Notes under the pieces: generated by a model | Told to the model about the DNA's origin: nothing | What the model saw: only the letters and a program-made list of their open reading frames with translations | Databases searched by the model: none | In this document: piece after piece, positions 49,209 through 57,413 of the stretch | Layout of the letters: each line of letters begins with the position of its first letter | Numbering within the stretch: the first letter of the stretch is position 1 | Translations under genes and position numbers: made by a program | NCBI GenBank assembly: GCA_029249345.1 | Contig: JAQWHM010000011.1 | Span: forward strand, 186,001 to 250,000 | Origin: UBA10348 sp002469915 | Lineage (GTDB): Bacteria > Bacteroidota > Rhodothermia > Rhodothermales > UBA10348 | Direction of reading: 5' to 3' | Length of the DNA: 64,000 nucleotides

Positions 49209-49895
49209 ATGCGCCTTAGATCGGCCATCTTGTTGTTTTTTGCCCTTCTGACCTTGTCTGCCGCCGAACGCAGCACGGCACAAGCTGTGCGCATCGTTCA
49301 CGCGACCGAAGAGCTCCGAGACGGTCGATACGTAGCCCATGTCATGATCACCAACATGACATCAACGGCCATTTCCGACTGGAAAATGACCTTTGAATTG
49401 AACTCTCATGTAGAACACATCGAGCACGTAGAGTGGACTGATAGCCTGAACGTTCTGCAACGACTCCCGCATGAAGTATTTGGCCAAGGATGGACCAACA
49501 CCATTTTACCCGGTGAGGTCGTCTGGTTCACCATCAGTGGCTTAGCCTACAATAACAGTGTCTAGATTCCGCGGAATCTATTTTTCAACGGCTCATCCTA
49601 TCCTGTTGAGGTAGCATTCGCTCCCGAACAGCCTGTTGCTCAACCCTCCGACATGGTCATCTCGACCTGGATCGACAGCTATGACTACACCACGTACAAA
49701 GGATATATCGTCGTTCAGAATCCTACCGACCTCCTCTTTCCAGCTCTTTGGGATCTAAAGTTTTCTACGCCCCACCTAATCGTAGATATGGAAAACGTGA
49801 TTTGGTCTCGGTCTGGAAACGAATATCAGGTGTATGGGCACACCCACACCGACGGCACTAACGCCCCAGGCCAGCTTGCTTTCAGGATCAACTTT
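49209..49895 (+). pseudogene. Secreted protein with two CBM2-like domains, broken by an in-frame TAG and 3' truncation
   Basis: A signal peptide (MRLRSAILLFFALLTLSAAE) leads into a carbohydrate-binding-like beta-sandwich (DWKMTFELN, GWTNTILPGEVVWFTISG). A TAG at 49563-49565 then stops the frame, yet the same frame continues with the expected end of domain one (NLFFNGSSYPVEVAF) and a second similar domain (LWDLKFSTP, VIWSRSGNEYQV). Near 49838-49895 the second domain ends abruptly and the frame becomes the antisense of the FadL-like gene. Two lesions therefore separate it from an intact gene. Confidence 0.7.
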
Positions 49896-50270
49896 TGCGA
49901 ATGCAAATGTGGGAATAGGGAAACCACCAATATCACTGTCTGTGGTTCCTTCCATCGTAACCGGAGGGCCGAACGCCGGGCCAAAAGCGCCTGCCTGAAC
50001 AGAAGATGTTATCGTACTGCTCGGCATCATGTACTGCAAACTGATATCCAAGGATGTACCCGGCACTGTAAATAGTGCAGCTGGGTTCCAGTGGAGGGCC
50101 GTCTGGGCGTCACGAGGAGCTGCCATTCCTGCACCAGACATACTTTGATCAACCGGACCGGCACCATTCATAACGTGACCTGATTGAGCATATGCTGATA
50201 TAGTCATGCAGAAAACAACTAGGAGTGCACCTGTGAGGCGCGCGGTCATATTTATTCGACGAGATAGCAT
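49776..50270 (-). pseudogene. Truncated FadL/OMPP1-type outer-membrane transporter
   Basis: A signal peptide (LLVVFCMTISAYAQ) is followed by the family N-terminus (SGAGMAAPRDAQTALHWNPA) and FAKVDPESKLAWGVSAVG. Members are usually 400-500 residues long and form a barrel for hydrophobic substrates. Here the homologous part ends after about 130 residues and the frame runs antisense into the broken CBM gene. The frame is open from 50366, but Met at 50270 starts the signal peptide. It has a strong predicted promoter overlapped by the operator, so it was probably a regulon member before truncation. Confidence 0.68.
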
Positions 50271-50328
50271 ACTGATATCCTCTCTGTTAGTGGTAGGACG
50301 ATTCAAAACCAAGGTCGCGACCACCAAG

Positions 50329-50357
50329 ATATTATCGTGTAATACTTGTAATAACAA
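50329..50357 (-). promoter_or_regulatory. Predicted promoter of the FadL-like gene
   Basis: On the minus strand, -35 TTGTTA (50357-50352), a 17-bp spacer and -10 TAATAT (50334-50329). The -35 lies inside the operator copy D. Confidence 0.6.
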
Positions 50358-50359
50358 GA
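50344..50359. promoter_or_regulatory. Sulfur-regulon operator, copy D (FadL-like promoter)
   Basis: ACTTGTAATAACAAGA, one mismatch from a symmetric site in the outer arms. It covers the -35 of the FadL-like promoter and lies in the region divergent to the gntR gene. Confidence 0.7.
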
Positions 50360-50419
50360 GCGTCATCCTGAATCCAAGGGTGATGTGGTGATTTCCCTCA
50401 CATGCACAACATTTTCCCA

Positions 50420-50435
50420 GCCTGTTATCACAAGT
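50420..50435. promoter_or_regulatory. Sulfur-regulon operator, copy E (upstream of gntR)
   Basis: GCCTGTTATCACAAGT, which on the minus strand reads ACTTGTGATAACAGGC and closely resembles copy A. It lies 68 bp upstream of the gntR start, next to a predicted -35 TTGTAC (50446-50451) and -10 TATACC (50468-50473). A further half-site ACTTGT at 50450-50455 overlaps that -35. This is the arrangement expected for autoregulation. Confidence 0.65.
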
Positions 50436-50503
50436 ATGGTTTGTGTTGTACTTGTTATCTACTTTCCTATACCCGTGTTCACTTACCTAACAACTGTCCC
50501 CAA

Positions 50504-51313
50504 ATGGCAAACGCACAGCCCAGACACGAAGTGGTCAGCTCGTGGCTCCGTGAACGAATTGAAGCCGGCGCATACATTGAAGACGACCAATTGCCTTCTG
50601 AAAACCAACTGGGGAAGCAATTCGGTGTAAGTCGCATTACGGTTCGCCGTGCGCTTCAAACACTGGAGTCTGAGGATTTGATTTACCGAAGACAAGGACT
50701 CGGGTCTTTTGTCAAGGATAATCGGGTACATCAGGGTCTGGTTCGTTTGACCGACTTTGTTGAAGACATGGAGTCTGCTGGAATCGTTCCACAATCTATT
50801 GTGATGCACCAGGGTGCCGAGGCAGCCTCCAATAGAGTGGCTGTCGCACTCGATATAGAAGAAGGCACCACCGTTTACCGAATAGATCGCCTACGAAAAG
50901 GTGATGGTCAGGCGCTGGCTTTTGACAGAACCTGGATTCCCATGTTCTATGCCCATTTAATCGAAAAACACGATCTCGAGACAACAACCATTTACTCCAT
51001 TCTTGAGGACCACTATGACATTTGCGTCTGTCGAGGTCGCTTTAGGATTGAGGCAGTGAACGCGCCCAACGATGTCGCTCAGTATCTGGATGTACCCTGG
51101 GGAAGGGCCCTCATGCTCATCGAGCGCACCTCCATGACAGAAGCCGATCAGCACTTTTATTATCAGCAGCGCTACTACCGTTCCGACCGCGTGGCCTATG
51201 AACTAGAGCTCAAGCGAGGGAAAACAAAATCTCAAAAATCAGGCCTTCCACTCAAGGAGTTTGAGCCCATCTTTAAACAGGGTTCAGATCTGTCCAGGGA
51301 AGAAGCTCAATAG
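50504..51313 (+). CDS. GntR family transcriptional regulator, HutC subfamily (UTRA domain)
   Basis: A 269-residue repressor-type regulator. Residues 9-72 form the GntR winged helix (LPSENQLGKQFGVSRITVRR, GLGSFV), and residues 90-235 form a UTRA ligand-binding domain (EGTTVYRIDRLRKGDGQALA, TSMTEADQHFYYQQRYYRSD). The frame is open from 50402, but the family N-terminus begins at MANAQPRHEV. Its promoter region holds a palindrome also found before the sulfur-oxidation genes, which makes it the leading candidate regulator of them (inference). The 3' end overlaps the convergent moeA by 41 bp. The effector is unknown. Confidence 0.92.
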   Translation: MANAQPRHEVVSSWLRERIEAGAYIEDDQLPSENQLGKQFGVSRITVRRALQTLESEDLIYRRQGLGSFVKDNRVHQGLVRLTDFVEDMESAGIVPQSIVMHQGAEAASNRVAVALDIEEGTTVYRIDRLRKGDGQALAFDRTWIPMFYAHLIEKHDLETTTIYSILEDHYDICVCRGRFRIEAVNAPNDVAQYLDVPWGRALMLIERTSMTEADQHFYYQQRYYRSDRVAYELELKRGKTKSQKSGLPLKEFEPIFKQGSDLSREEAQ

Positions 51314-52499
51314 TGACCTTTGTCCCGGGTCCCACCTTCGACTGATCGGCGGGAAGGTGAATAATACAATTCGCCTTCAATACAGAGCCCAATAAGTTAG
51401 AGCCCTGAGCGCCTGCCGGCCCCACCTCAAGCGTTCCATCGCTTCGCATAAAGGCGATACCCCGACTGAAGTAGTGTAGCTCAGGCACTTTTTTCATGGG
51501 CGCATTCATGGTAGCCTGAAGTTGAGCGCCACCCAGGTTTGCTTTTCCAAGCATCGTATCGATAGCCCGACGTCCGTAAATAGAAAAACACATAGCCGAA
51601 GAGACGGGGTTTCCAGGAAGCCCCAGAATGGGGAGTTTTCCAATCGTGCCAAATGCCAGTGGTTTACCAGGACGTTGACGAACTTTCCAAAAGTGCATCG
51701 CCATTCCCATCTTCTCCAGCACCGTCTTTACGTAATCATGTTGTCCAACGGACACACCACCAGCAATAATCAATAAGTCCGTTTCCACTTGGCTTTCAAT
51801 AGCTCGCTGGATGTCTTTTGGGTCGTCTTTTGCGTGCACATAACCCATGCAAGATGCACCAAACACACCCGCCAGTGCCTGTAACGTCGGACCGTTTGAA
51901 TTTCGAATTTGCCCCATTTCTGGTTGAGCAGAAGGGGGCACCACCTCGTCTCCTGTTGAAATAATTCCGATTCGCGGACGCTTTCTAACCAATGGCGAAA
52001 TGCACCCCAGCGAGGCCAGCATGCCGAGACCACCGGGCGTCACGACATCACCCTCGCGTAGGATAATGTCACCCACACACACATCCTCTGCTGCCGGGCG
52101 GACATGCACTCCTAGGGGGGCGCCCCGGTCTATATCAACTACTTCCTGGTCCTCCTGAGTCCACTCCACCGGCACCACCGTGTCAGCGCCCTTGGGGATC
52201 GGGGCGCCCGTCATAATCCGAGCACACTGTCCAACACCAACCGTTTTCTGCGGCATTCGGCCAGCCGGAATGTGTTCGATGACCTTGAGTGTACCCCCGG
52301 CTCCTGTTAGATCTTCGGCACGAAGAGCATACCCGTCCATTGCTGAGCTGGCGAAAGGGGGAATACTATCTGAACTAACCACATCTTTTGCGAGCGTGCG
52401 CCCTAGCGCCTCACTCAACGGAATGCGCTCCGCTTCTACGAGCCGAACCCTATCCAACACCTCTGAAAGTGCTTCATTAAATGAGATGAATGTTCGCAT
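51273..52499 (-). CDS. moeA: Molybdopterin molybdenumtransferase MoeA
   Basis: A 408-residue enzyme that inserts molybdate into adenylated molybdopterin. The signatures SSAMDGYAL near residue 50 and IGIISTGDEVV near 185, and the loop GGVSVGQHDYV near 245, are present, with the C-terminal beta domain to the end. I start at MRTFISFNEA, because the 20 upstream residues would run into the pgi promoter region and are not conserved. With MobA it supports the molybdoenzyme of the sulfur block. Other Moco genes (moaA, moaC, moaD/E) are not in the window. Confidence 0.94.
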   Translation of the reverse strand: MRTFISFNEALSEVLDRVRLVEAERIPLSEALGRTLAKDVVSSDSIPPFASSAMDGYALRAEDLTGAGGTLKVIEHIPAGRMPQKTVGVGQCARIMTGAPIPKGADTVVPVEWTQEDQEVVDIDRGAPLGVHVRPAAEDVCVGDIILREGDVVTPGGLGMLASLGCISPLVRKRPRIGIISTGDEVVPPSAQPEMGQIRNSNGPTLQALAGVFGASCMGYVHAKDDPKDIQRAIESQVETDLLIIAGGVSVGQHDYVKTVLEKMGMAMHFWKVRQRPGKPLAFGTIGKLPILGLPGNPVSSAMCFSIYGRRAIDTMLGKANLGGAQLQATMNAPMKKVPELHYFSRGIAFMRSDGTLEVGPAGAQGSNLLGSVLKANCIIHLPADQSKVGPGTKVTIELLPWTDLNPV

Positions 52500-52575
52500 A
52501 TATAAACACGCTCTTGTGTAGCTTTTGAGCATAGAAGATACCCACATAACCGGAGTCACTCCCGGTCAATATCCC

Positions 52576-53865
52576 ATGATACAGTTCGATTTTACAGGTG
52601 TTGACGCTTTTATAGACAAAAGTCAGTGGAGTGGATACGAAAAAAGAGCTCACGCCGCACACGAAGCTTTGCTCAATGGCACAGGCCAGGGAAGCGACTG
52701 GCTAGGGTGGCGAACCATCCTCAAAGAACCAAACGACGCTTTATTAGAGAACATTACGGCCCTTGGCCAAGAAATAGCCGAGCGAGCTGATGTCTTACTT
52801 TGCGTGGGAATCGGCGGCTCGTATCTCGGTGCAGAAGCCATCATAGAGGCTCTTTCCCCTTATTTTCCACAGAAACAAACGGATGACACGCCAACACCAG
52901 CGCGTGTTCTGTTTGCCGGCCACCATATTTCTGGTGCGTATCTAGAGGAGCTCCTCGGACACCTTGAGGGAAAATCGGTCTATGTAAATGTGATTTCTAA
53001 AAGTGGAACCACATTAGAGCCCGCCGTCGCTTTTAGGATCATTCGATCTTGGATGGAAGAGCGGTTTGATGATTGTCACCAGCGCATTATTGCCACCACG
53101 GACGGAGAAAAGGGCGCACTACGCACCCTCGCCAAGCAAAAAGGATATCGCACGTATGTGATCCCGCAAGATGTTGGTGGGCGTTTTTCGGTACTAACAC
53201 CCGTTGGTCTCTTGCCTATCGCAGCAGCTGGCTATGATATTCAATCCTTTTTTTATGGTGCCGTTTCTATGATGGGAACGCTGGAAAAAGCAGATGATAA
53301 TCCCGCCATTGATTACGCACTACGACGCTATCTCTTACACGAGGCCGGGTTTACAACAGAGATTATGTCCGTTTTTGAACCTCGGCTCAAGGCTGTGGGC
53401 GCTTGGTGGCAACAATTATTTGGAGAAAGTGAGGGGAAGAACCATAAAGGTTTATTTCCGGTCGTAAGTAGCTTTTCAACCGACCTACACTCCTTAGGCC
53501 AGTACATTCAAGATGGAAAAAGAAACATAATAGAGACGTTTCTTACACTAGAAAAAGAACGTGGTGACCTTCGTGTACCGCCCGAGGCTGCTAACTTAGA
53601 TCAATTGAATTACCTGACAGGGGTCTCCTTTCCAGACATTAATAGAGCAGCATTTGAGGGGACTTCGCGCGCTCATCTTAAAGGCGGTGTGCCCATTTTT
53701 ACTATTTCCCTCTCGTCCACCACGGAAGAAAACCTAGGCAGACTGATCTACTTTTTTGAACACGCAGTGGCTGTTGGGGGATACCTTTTGGGAATCAACC
53801 CGTTTGATCAGCCCGGCGTAGAGGCCTATAAACAAGAGATGTTTAGATTGCTTGGACGGCCTTAA
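52576..53865 (+). CDS. pgi: Glucose-6-phosphate isomerase
   Basis: A 429-residue enzyme of the shorter bacterial type that interconverts glucose-6-phosphate and fructose-6-phosphate. GIGGSYLGAEA near residue 78 and SKSGTT near 140 bind the phosphate, and QYIQDGKRN and the C-terminal EHAVAVGGYLLGINPFDQPGVE complete the site. An upstream TTG (52525) keeps the frame open, but the ATG starting MIQFDFTGVD fits the family better. It ends just before the DnaA-box region. Confidence 0.95.
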   Translation: MIQFDFTGVDAFIDKSQWSGYEKRAHAAHEALLNGTGQGSDWLGWRTILKEPNDALLENITALGQEIAERADVLLCVGIGGSYLGAEAIIEALSPYFPQKQTDDTPTPARVLFAGHHISGAYLEELLGHLEGKSVYVNVISKSGTTLEPAVAFRIIRSWMEERFDDCHQRIIATTDGEKGALRTLAKQKGYRTYVIPQDVGGRFSVLTPVGLLPIAAAGYDIQSFFYGAVSMMGTLEKADDNPAIDYALRRYLLHEAGFTTEIMSVFEPRLKAVGAWWQQLFGESEGKNHKGLFPVVSSFSTDLHSLGQYIQDGKRNIIETFLTLEKERGDLRVPPEAANLDQLNYLTGVSFPDINRAAFEGTSRAHLKGGVPIFTISLSSTTEENLGRLIYFFEHAVAVGGYLLGINPFDQPGVEAYKQEMFRLLGRP

Positions 53866-54348
53866 AAAGACTTGTAAGAACTGTGGATAAACCGTTCGCA
53901 TTCTGTGGTAAACTTGGCTTTTCACGTTCGGCTGTGGACACCTGTTGAAAAGGTTGAAGATGTTCTACCTCAACTAACGAAAAACGAACACTCCGTTTTT
54001 TGTTGAAAGGAAGCTGGGTGTTATCCACAAAAGAGAGGTGAACTTATGTGGACATGGGTATAACTATCTAGATACCGCATTTAAAAACACCATTTGGGAC
54101 ATTTGGGTAATGTGTAGTCGGTATGCCCGTTCACATTCAAATTAACATTTGTAATGCAAGTCAAGTTGAAAACTGAGTTTCACACATATCCACCGCCTCT
54201 ATTACAATCTTCAACTATCTAAATATTTCTTCTAATTAATAAGAAGAGCTGTTGATCAGTGTGTATCCCGTCTAGTAATCTTTGTCGGGCAATCACTTTG
54301 CTTGTACATTTGCCGTCGGGATTCACTTTCATCTGGCACTCCACACCC
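53866..54348. other. oriC: Candidate chromosomal replication origin (oriC): DnaA-box cluster with AT-rich tract
   Basis: This 483-bp stretch has no gene. Perfect DnaA boxes are at 53882-53890 (TGTGGATAA) and 54021-54029 (TTATCCACA), in opposite orientation. Near matches with two mismatches are at 53933-53941 (TGTGGACAC), 54047-54055 (TGTGGACAT), 54186-54194 (ATATCCACC) and near 54260. An AT-rich tract with AAATATTTCTTCTAATTAAT (54220-54239) could be the unwinding element. The parS sites and the rpmH-rsmG cluster in the same window support an origin-proximal location. dnaA is not adjacent. Confidence 0.65.
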
Positions 54349-55188
54349 ATGATCAAAAAAATTCTTGTTGCGCTCGATCTGGACTCAGATACCGACATTG
54401 CTACACAATATGCTATTCAACTTGCGAAGCAGTCTGATGCAAAATTAACAGGGCTAGCTGTTGTTGATACTAAAAAAATAGAATTGAGTAGCCGAGGTGG
54501 AGGCATTGGGTCATTTTACTTTGCAGAGAAGTTAAGAGAGAATTTAACGGCAGAAACAAGAGATAAGGCTAGAGGCTTGATAAAGGTCTTTGAAGAAAAG
54601 GTCGATAAACACGACGTTAATCATATTGAATTGGTTGAAGAGGGGGTGCCTTTTGAGCGAATCGTAGAGGATATGAAGTATCACGATTTACTGATCGTTG
54701 GAAATGATGCTCACTTCTTTTACGGCCATCCAAAAGAACACACAGAAACGTTATCTGGAATATTTAAACGCTCTATTGGTCCCAGTCTTGTTGTGGCAAA
54801 GCAATTCAGAACTGTAAAAAGGGTTCTATTTGCCACGGACGGTAACAATCCTGCAGCCAGGGCTATTCGGCGATTCATTCATATGGCTCCATTTGGCACC
54901 GACATTGAAATACATGTTTTACATGTACATAAAAAAGAAGACGCGGATGCTGAATTGATTTTACAAATGAATCGGGCCTACTTAAATGAACACGGGTATA
55001 ATCCTCAAATGATCAAAATGGTTGATACAAATCCTGGGAAATGTGTTATTGATCAATCCATAAGCCTGGATGTAGACCTTATTGTCTGCGGCGGAACAGC
55101 GCATACAGGCATTAGAGGAACCCGATTTGGACAGTCCACTTCCTATATGGTTGAACACACCACTGTTCCACTATTTATGGATCACTGA
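54349..55188 (+). CDS. Universal stress protein, tandem two-domain type
   Basis: A 279-residue protein with two Usp domains. The first begins MIKKILVALDLDSDTDIA, the second near 150 with VKRVLFATDGNNPAA. The second keeps the ATP-binding pattern CGGTAHTGIRGTRFGQST near the C-terminus (G-x2-G-x9-G-S/T type); the first is more diverged. The frame is open from 54259, but the extra residues lie in the DnaA-box region and do not match the family. Base composition is visibly more AT-rich than the genes to the left. The 3' end overlaps comEC by 18 bp. Confidence 0.88.
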   Translation: MIKKILVALDLDSDTDIATQYAIQLAKQSDAKLTGLAVVDTKKIELSSRGGGIGSFYFAEKLRENLTAETRDKARGLIKVFEEKVDKHDVNHIELVEEGVPFERIVEDMKYHDLLIVGNDAHFFYGHPKEHTETLSGIFKRSIGPSLVVAKQFRTVKRVLFATDGNNPAARAIRRFIHMAPFGTDIEIHVLHVHKKEDADAELILQMNRAYLNEHGYNPQMIKMVDTNPGKCVIDQSISLDVDLIVCGGTAHTGIRGTRFGQSTSYMVEHTTVPLFMDH

Positions 55189-57252
55189 TTCACCATCTAG
55201 CTGAAAAACTGCGGCCTGATCCTGAGCTGTATTGTGCATAATCGTTCCTAAACGACGAAATCTATCGATTACCAAGGGGTCTGGGTGTCCGAATCTGTTA
55301 TTCATACCGGTGCTGAATATGACCCATTTAGCAGCAACACGTCTACTAAAACTTAAGCTTGAACTGGTATTTGATCCGTGATGAGCGGCTTTTAAAATAT
55401 CTGCCGGCAAAAAGGTATCGAACTCATTTATGAGTCTCTTTTCTGTCGACGAATCTATATCTCCTGTAAAGAGCACCGCCGTATTTCCATACTCTAGTCG
55501 AATAACTACGGCGTCTTTGTTTTCACTTCCGGGCAGCATTGGATTTAGTATTCGAACTCTCACATCAGAACCTAAATTGAGCGTCATTCCCCTTCGAATA
55601 CTGTACGTGGACAACTGAGTTGATTGTATCCAGCCACCATGATGTATTCGCGCCTGAGGATAATGTGATATGATAAAGGGAAGTCCACCTGCGTGATCCT
55701 GATCAGCATGCGTAATTATAATGTCGAGTTGTTCAGGGCGAGCATGGTATAGATGGTTTATAAGAGTTCGCGCGCTGTATTGATTGAGTCCTGTATCTAT
55801 TAATAAAAACCGTGATTTAGGTAGCTCAACTAGCGAGGCGTCGGCTTGGCCTACATCGAAAAAAGTGACATTTACCGCCGGTTTGGATCGAAAAAAAAGA
55901 ATAGTAGAGCCAAGAAAAATGAGCCCGGTTAAATACATAATGGGTCTATTATGTCCTTTAAGCCAGTAAATACAGAGTCCAATACTTCCGCTTATACTAG
56001 CCCACATTATGGCAGGTGAATTGTAAAAAACCAATCGTGCAACGTCTGGAATAGCACCAACAGAAAGAGTAATAAAACGAAATCCGATAGACGAAATTTC
56101 GGCGATAAACGTCCCAAACACGGGAGTAATTAATGCTATTAGGGACAGACTTAGAGATAGAACTACTCCGCTAATTACGAAGGGGCTAACCAAAAAAGAG
56201 ATCAGCGGGAGAGCGCCAAAATGACTCAACAGGAAAGGAGCCGTTGCAATAGTTGCTGAAAATGAAACGCGGAATGATTGAGCGAAATGATTTAAAGGAT
56301 ACGACTGTCGCGTGTGTGCACGTCCCAATGCAATACCTGAAACAGCGGCGAATGAAAGCTGGAAACCAGGTCGCCCAATATCAGATGGGTTAACCAAAAG
56401 AAGGATGTACACAGATATACCTAAAACACGCAGTAAAGAAATTGAGGTATTTCTGAGAACACAGCATCCAACAGAGGAGGCCATAACAGCAGATCTAAAA
56501 ACAGAAGGAGACAGCCCGATCGTTAATGCATATATCCAGATGAGCGCCAGCGTTGAGATGATGATGATCTTTTTCCGTGATCCTATGGATAAAGGCCAAC
56601 GGGTAATGGGAATACCCACGAGAAGGAGTAGTATGGAAGAAATGAGTCCCATATGCATCCCAGAAATAGCTAAGACGTGACTGATGCCTGTCTGGCGAAA
56701 TGTCGTCTGGACCCCATCCGTTAGCTCACTTCGATCTCCCAAGACCATAGCCATTACAAGTGCTCTTGAAGATGGGTCGCGGAAGACTTGGTGGATACGT
56801 TTTTTTACTAGGTTTTGGAGGATATAGCGGGCATGAAAAAAACTATTGCTGTGATGAGAGTGATCAACTAGCAAGAGAGAAACGCGATCAAAAGATGCCC
56901 TGATAGAGGAAGAGAAAAAATAGGCCTGCTCATCGAAATCTTGAGGATTACGTTTTTTAACGGGCGTTCTATATCGACCAGAAAACACGATATGGTCACC
57001 AGGATGTATAACCGTATGACGCATATCATACTTGAGCCGTACACGAATCCCATCAGAGACCACAAAGATGGCTCCTATCTGAGGGGATACACGGTCCACA
57101 AATCCGGCAATTAGCGCACCATTACGGAGAAGCTGGCCTTTATTGTGGTAGGCTTTCTTTATCCCATTTGACGTGAACCATGAGGAGATAAGTACGAGTA
57201 TGACCAGTATCGCGCCGCACACGTTTTTATGTTTTTCGAACGGGTGGTTCAT
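55171..57252 (-). CDS. comEC: ComEC/Rec2 family DNA internalization protein
   Basis: A 693-residue membrane protein that forms the inner-membrane channel for DNA uptake. Order: N-terminal spans, OB-fold domain (about 30-150), competence domain with many spans (about 190-440, including the conserved HVLAISGMHMGLI), and a C-terminal metallo-beta-lactamase domain with THADQDHAGGLPF near 515 and AAHHGSNTSSS near 640. The upstream alternative start is a TTG, so I use MNHPFEKHK. Like uspA it is AT-rich. The only competence gene in the window. Confidence 0.93.
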   Translation of the reverse strand: MNHPFEKHKNVCGAILVILVLISSWFTSNGIKKAYHNKGQLLRNGALIAGFVDRVSPQIGAIFVVSDGIRVRLKYDMRHTVIHPGDHIVFSGRYRTPVKKRNPQDFDEQAYFFSSSIRASFDRVSLLLVDHSHHSNSFFHARYILQNLVKKRIHQVFRDPSSRALVMAMVLGDRSELTDGVQTTFRQTGISHVLAISGMHMGLISSILLLLVGIPITRWPLSIGSRKKIIIISTLALIWIYALTIGLSPSVFRSAVMASSVGCCVLRNTSISLLRVLGISVYILLLVNPSDIGRPGFQLSFAAVSGIALGRAHTRQSYPLNHFAQSFRVSFSATIATAPFLLSHFGALPLISFLVSPFVISGVVLSLSLSLIALITPVFGTFIAEISSIGFRFITLSVGAIPDVARLVFYNSPAIMWASISGSIGLCIYWLKGHNRPIMYLTGLIFLGSTILFFRSKPAVNVTFFDVGQADASLVELPKSRFLLIDTGLNQYSARTLINHLYHARPEQLDIIITHADQDHAGGLPFIISHYPQARIHHGGWIQSTQLSTYSIRRGMTLNLGSDVRVRILNPMLPGSENKDAVVIRLEYGNTAVLFTGDIDSSTEKRLINEFDTFLPADILKAAHHGSNTSSSLSFSRRVAAKWVIFSTGMNNRFGHPDPLVIDRFRRLGTIMHNTAQDQAAVFQLDGESVIHK

Positions 57253-57328
57253 ATCCCAATTCGACCCCAATGTGCAGAATTGTAACCCAATAATGAGTGT
57301 TAAGCCTCAGGGAATACCGAATTGAGCA

Positions 57329-57357
57329 TTGAAAAGGGATTTTAAGGGCGGTATTCT
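57329..57357 (+). promoter_or_regulatory. Predicted promoter of nusB
   Basis: -35 TTGAAA (57329-57334), a 17-bp spacer and -10 TATTCT (57352-57357), about 55 bp before the nusB start codon. Confidence 0.5.
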
Positions 57358-57413
57358 GTTCACTGTCCGTAACCACCCCGCACGTGCTAGACTGTTTTTT
57401 GGAAGGCTGAACG

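Noticed and set aside
49653..50075. Independent 140-codon gene beginning MVISTWIDSY
   Set aside because: It is the continuation of the upstream CBM-like frame after the TAG, and its last third is the antisense of the FadL-like gene.
53904..53912. TGTGGTAAA as a DnaA box
   Set aside because: Two mismatches at core positions; not counted among the boxes.
54147..54161. ATTTGTAATGCAAGT before uspA as a further sulfur-regulon operator
   Set aside because: The arms are one base closer together than in the five good sites, and several positions mismatch; left out of the regulon.
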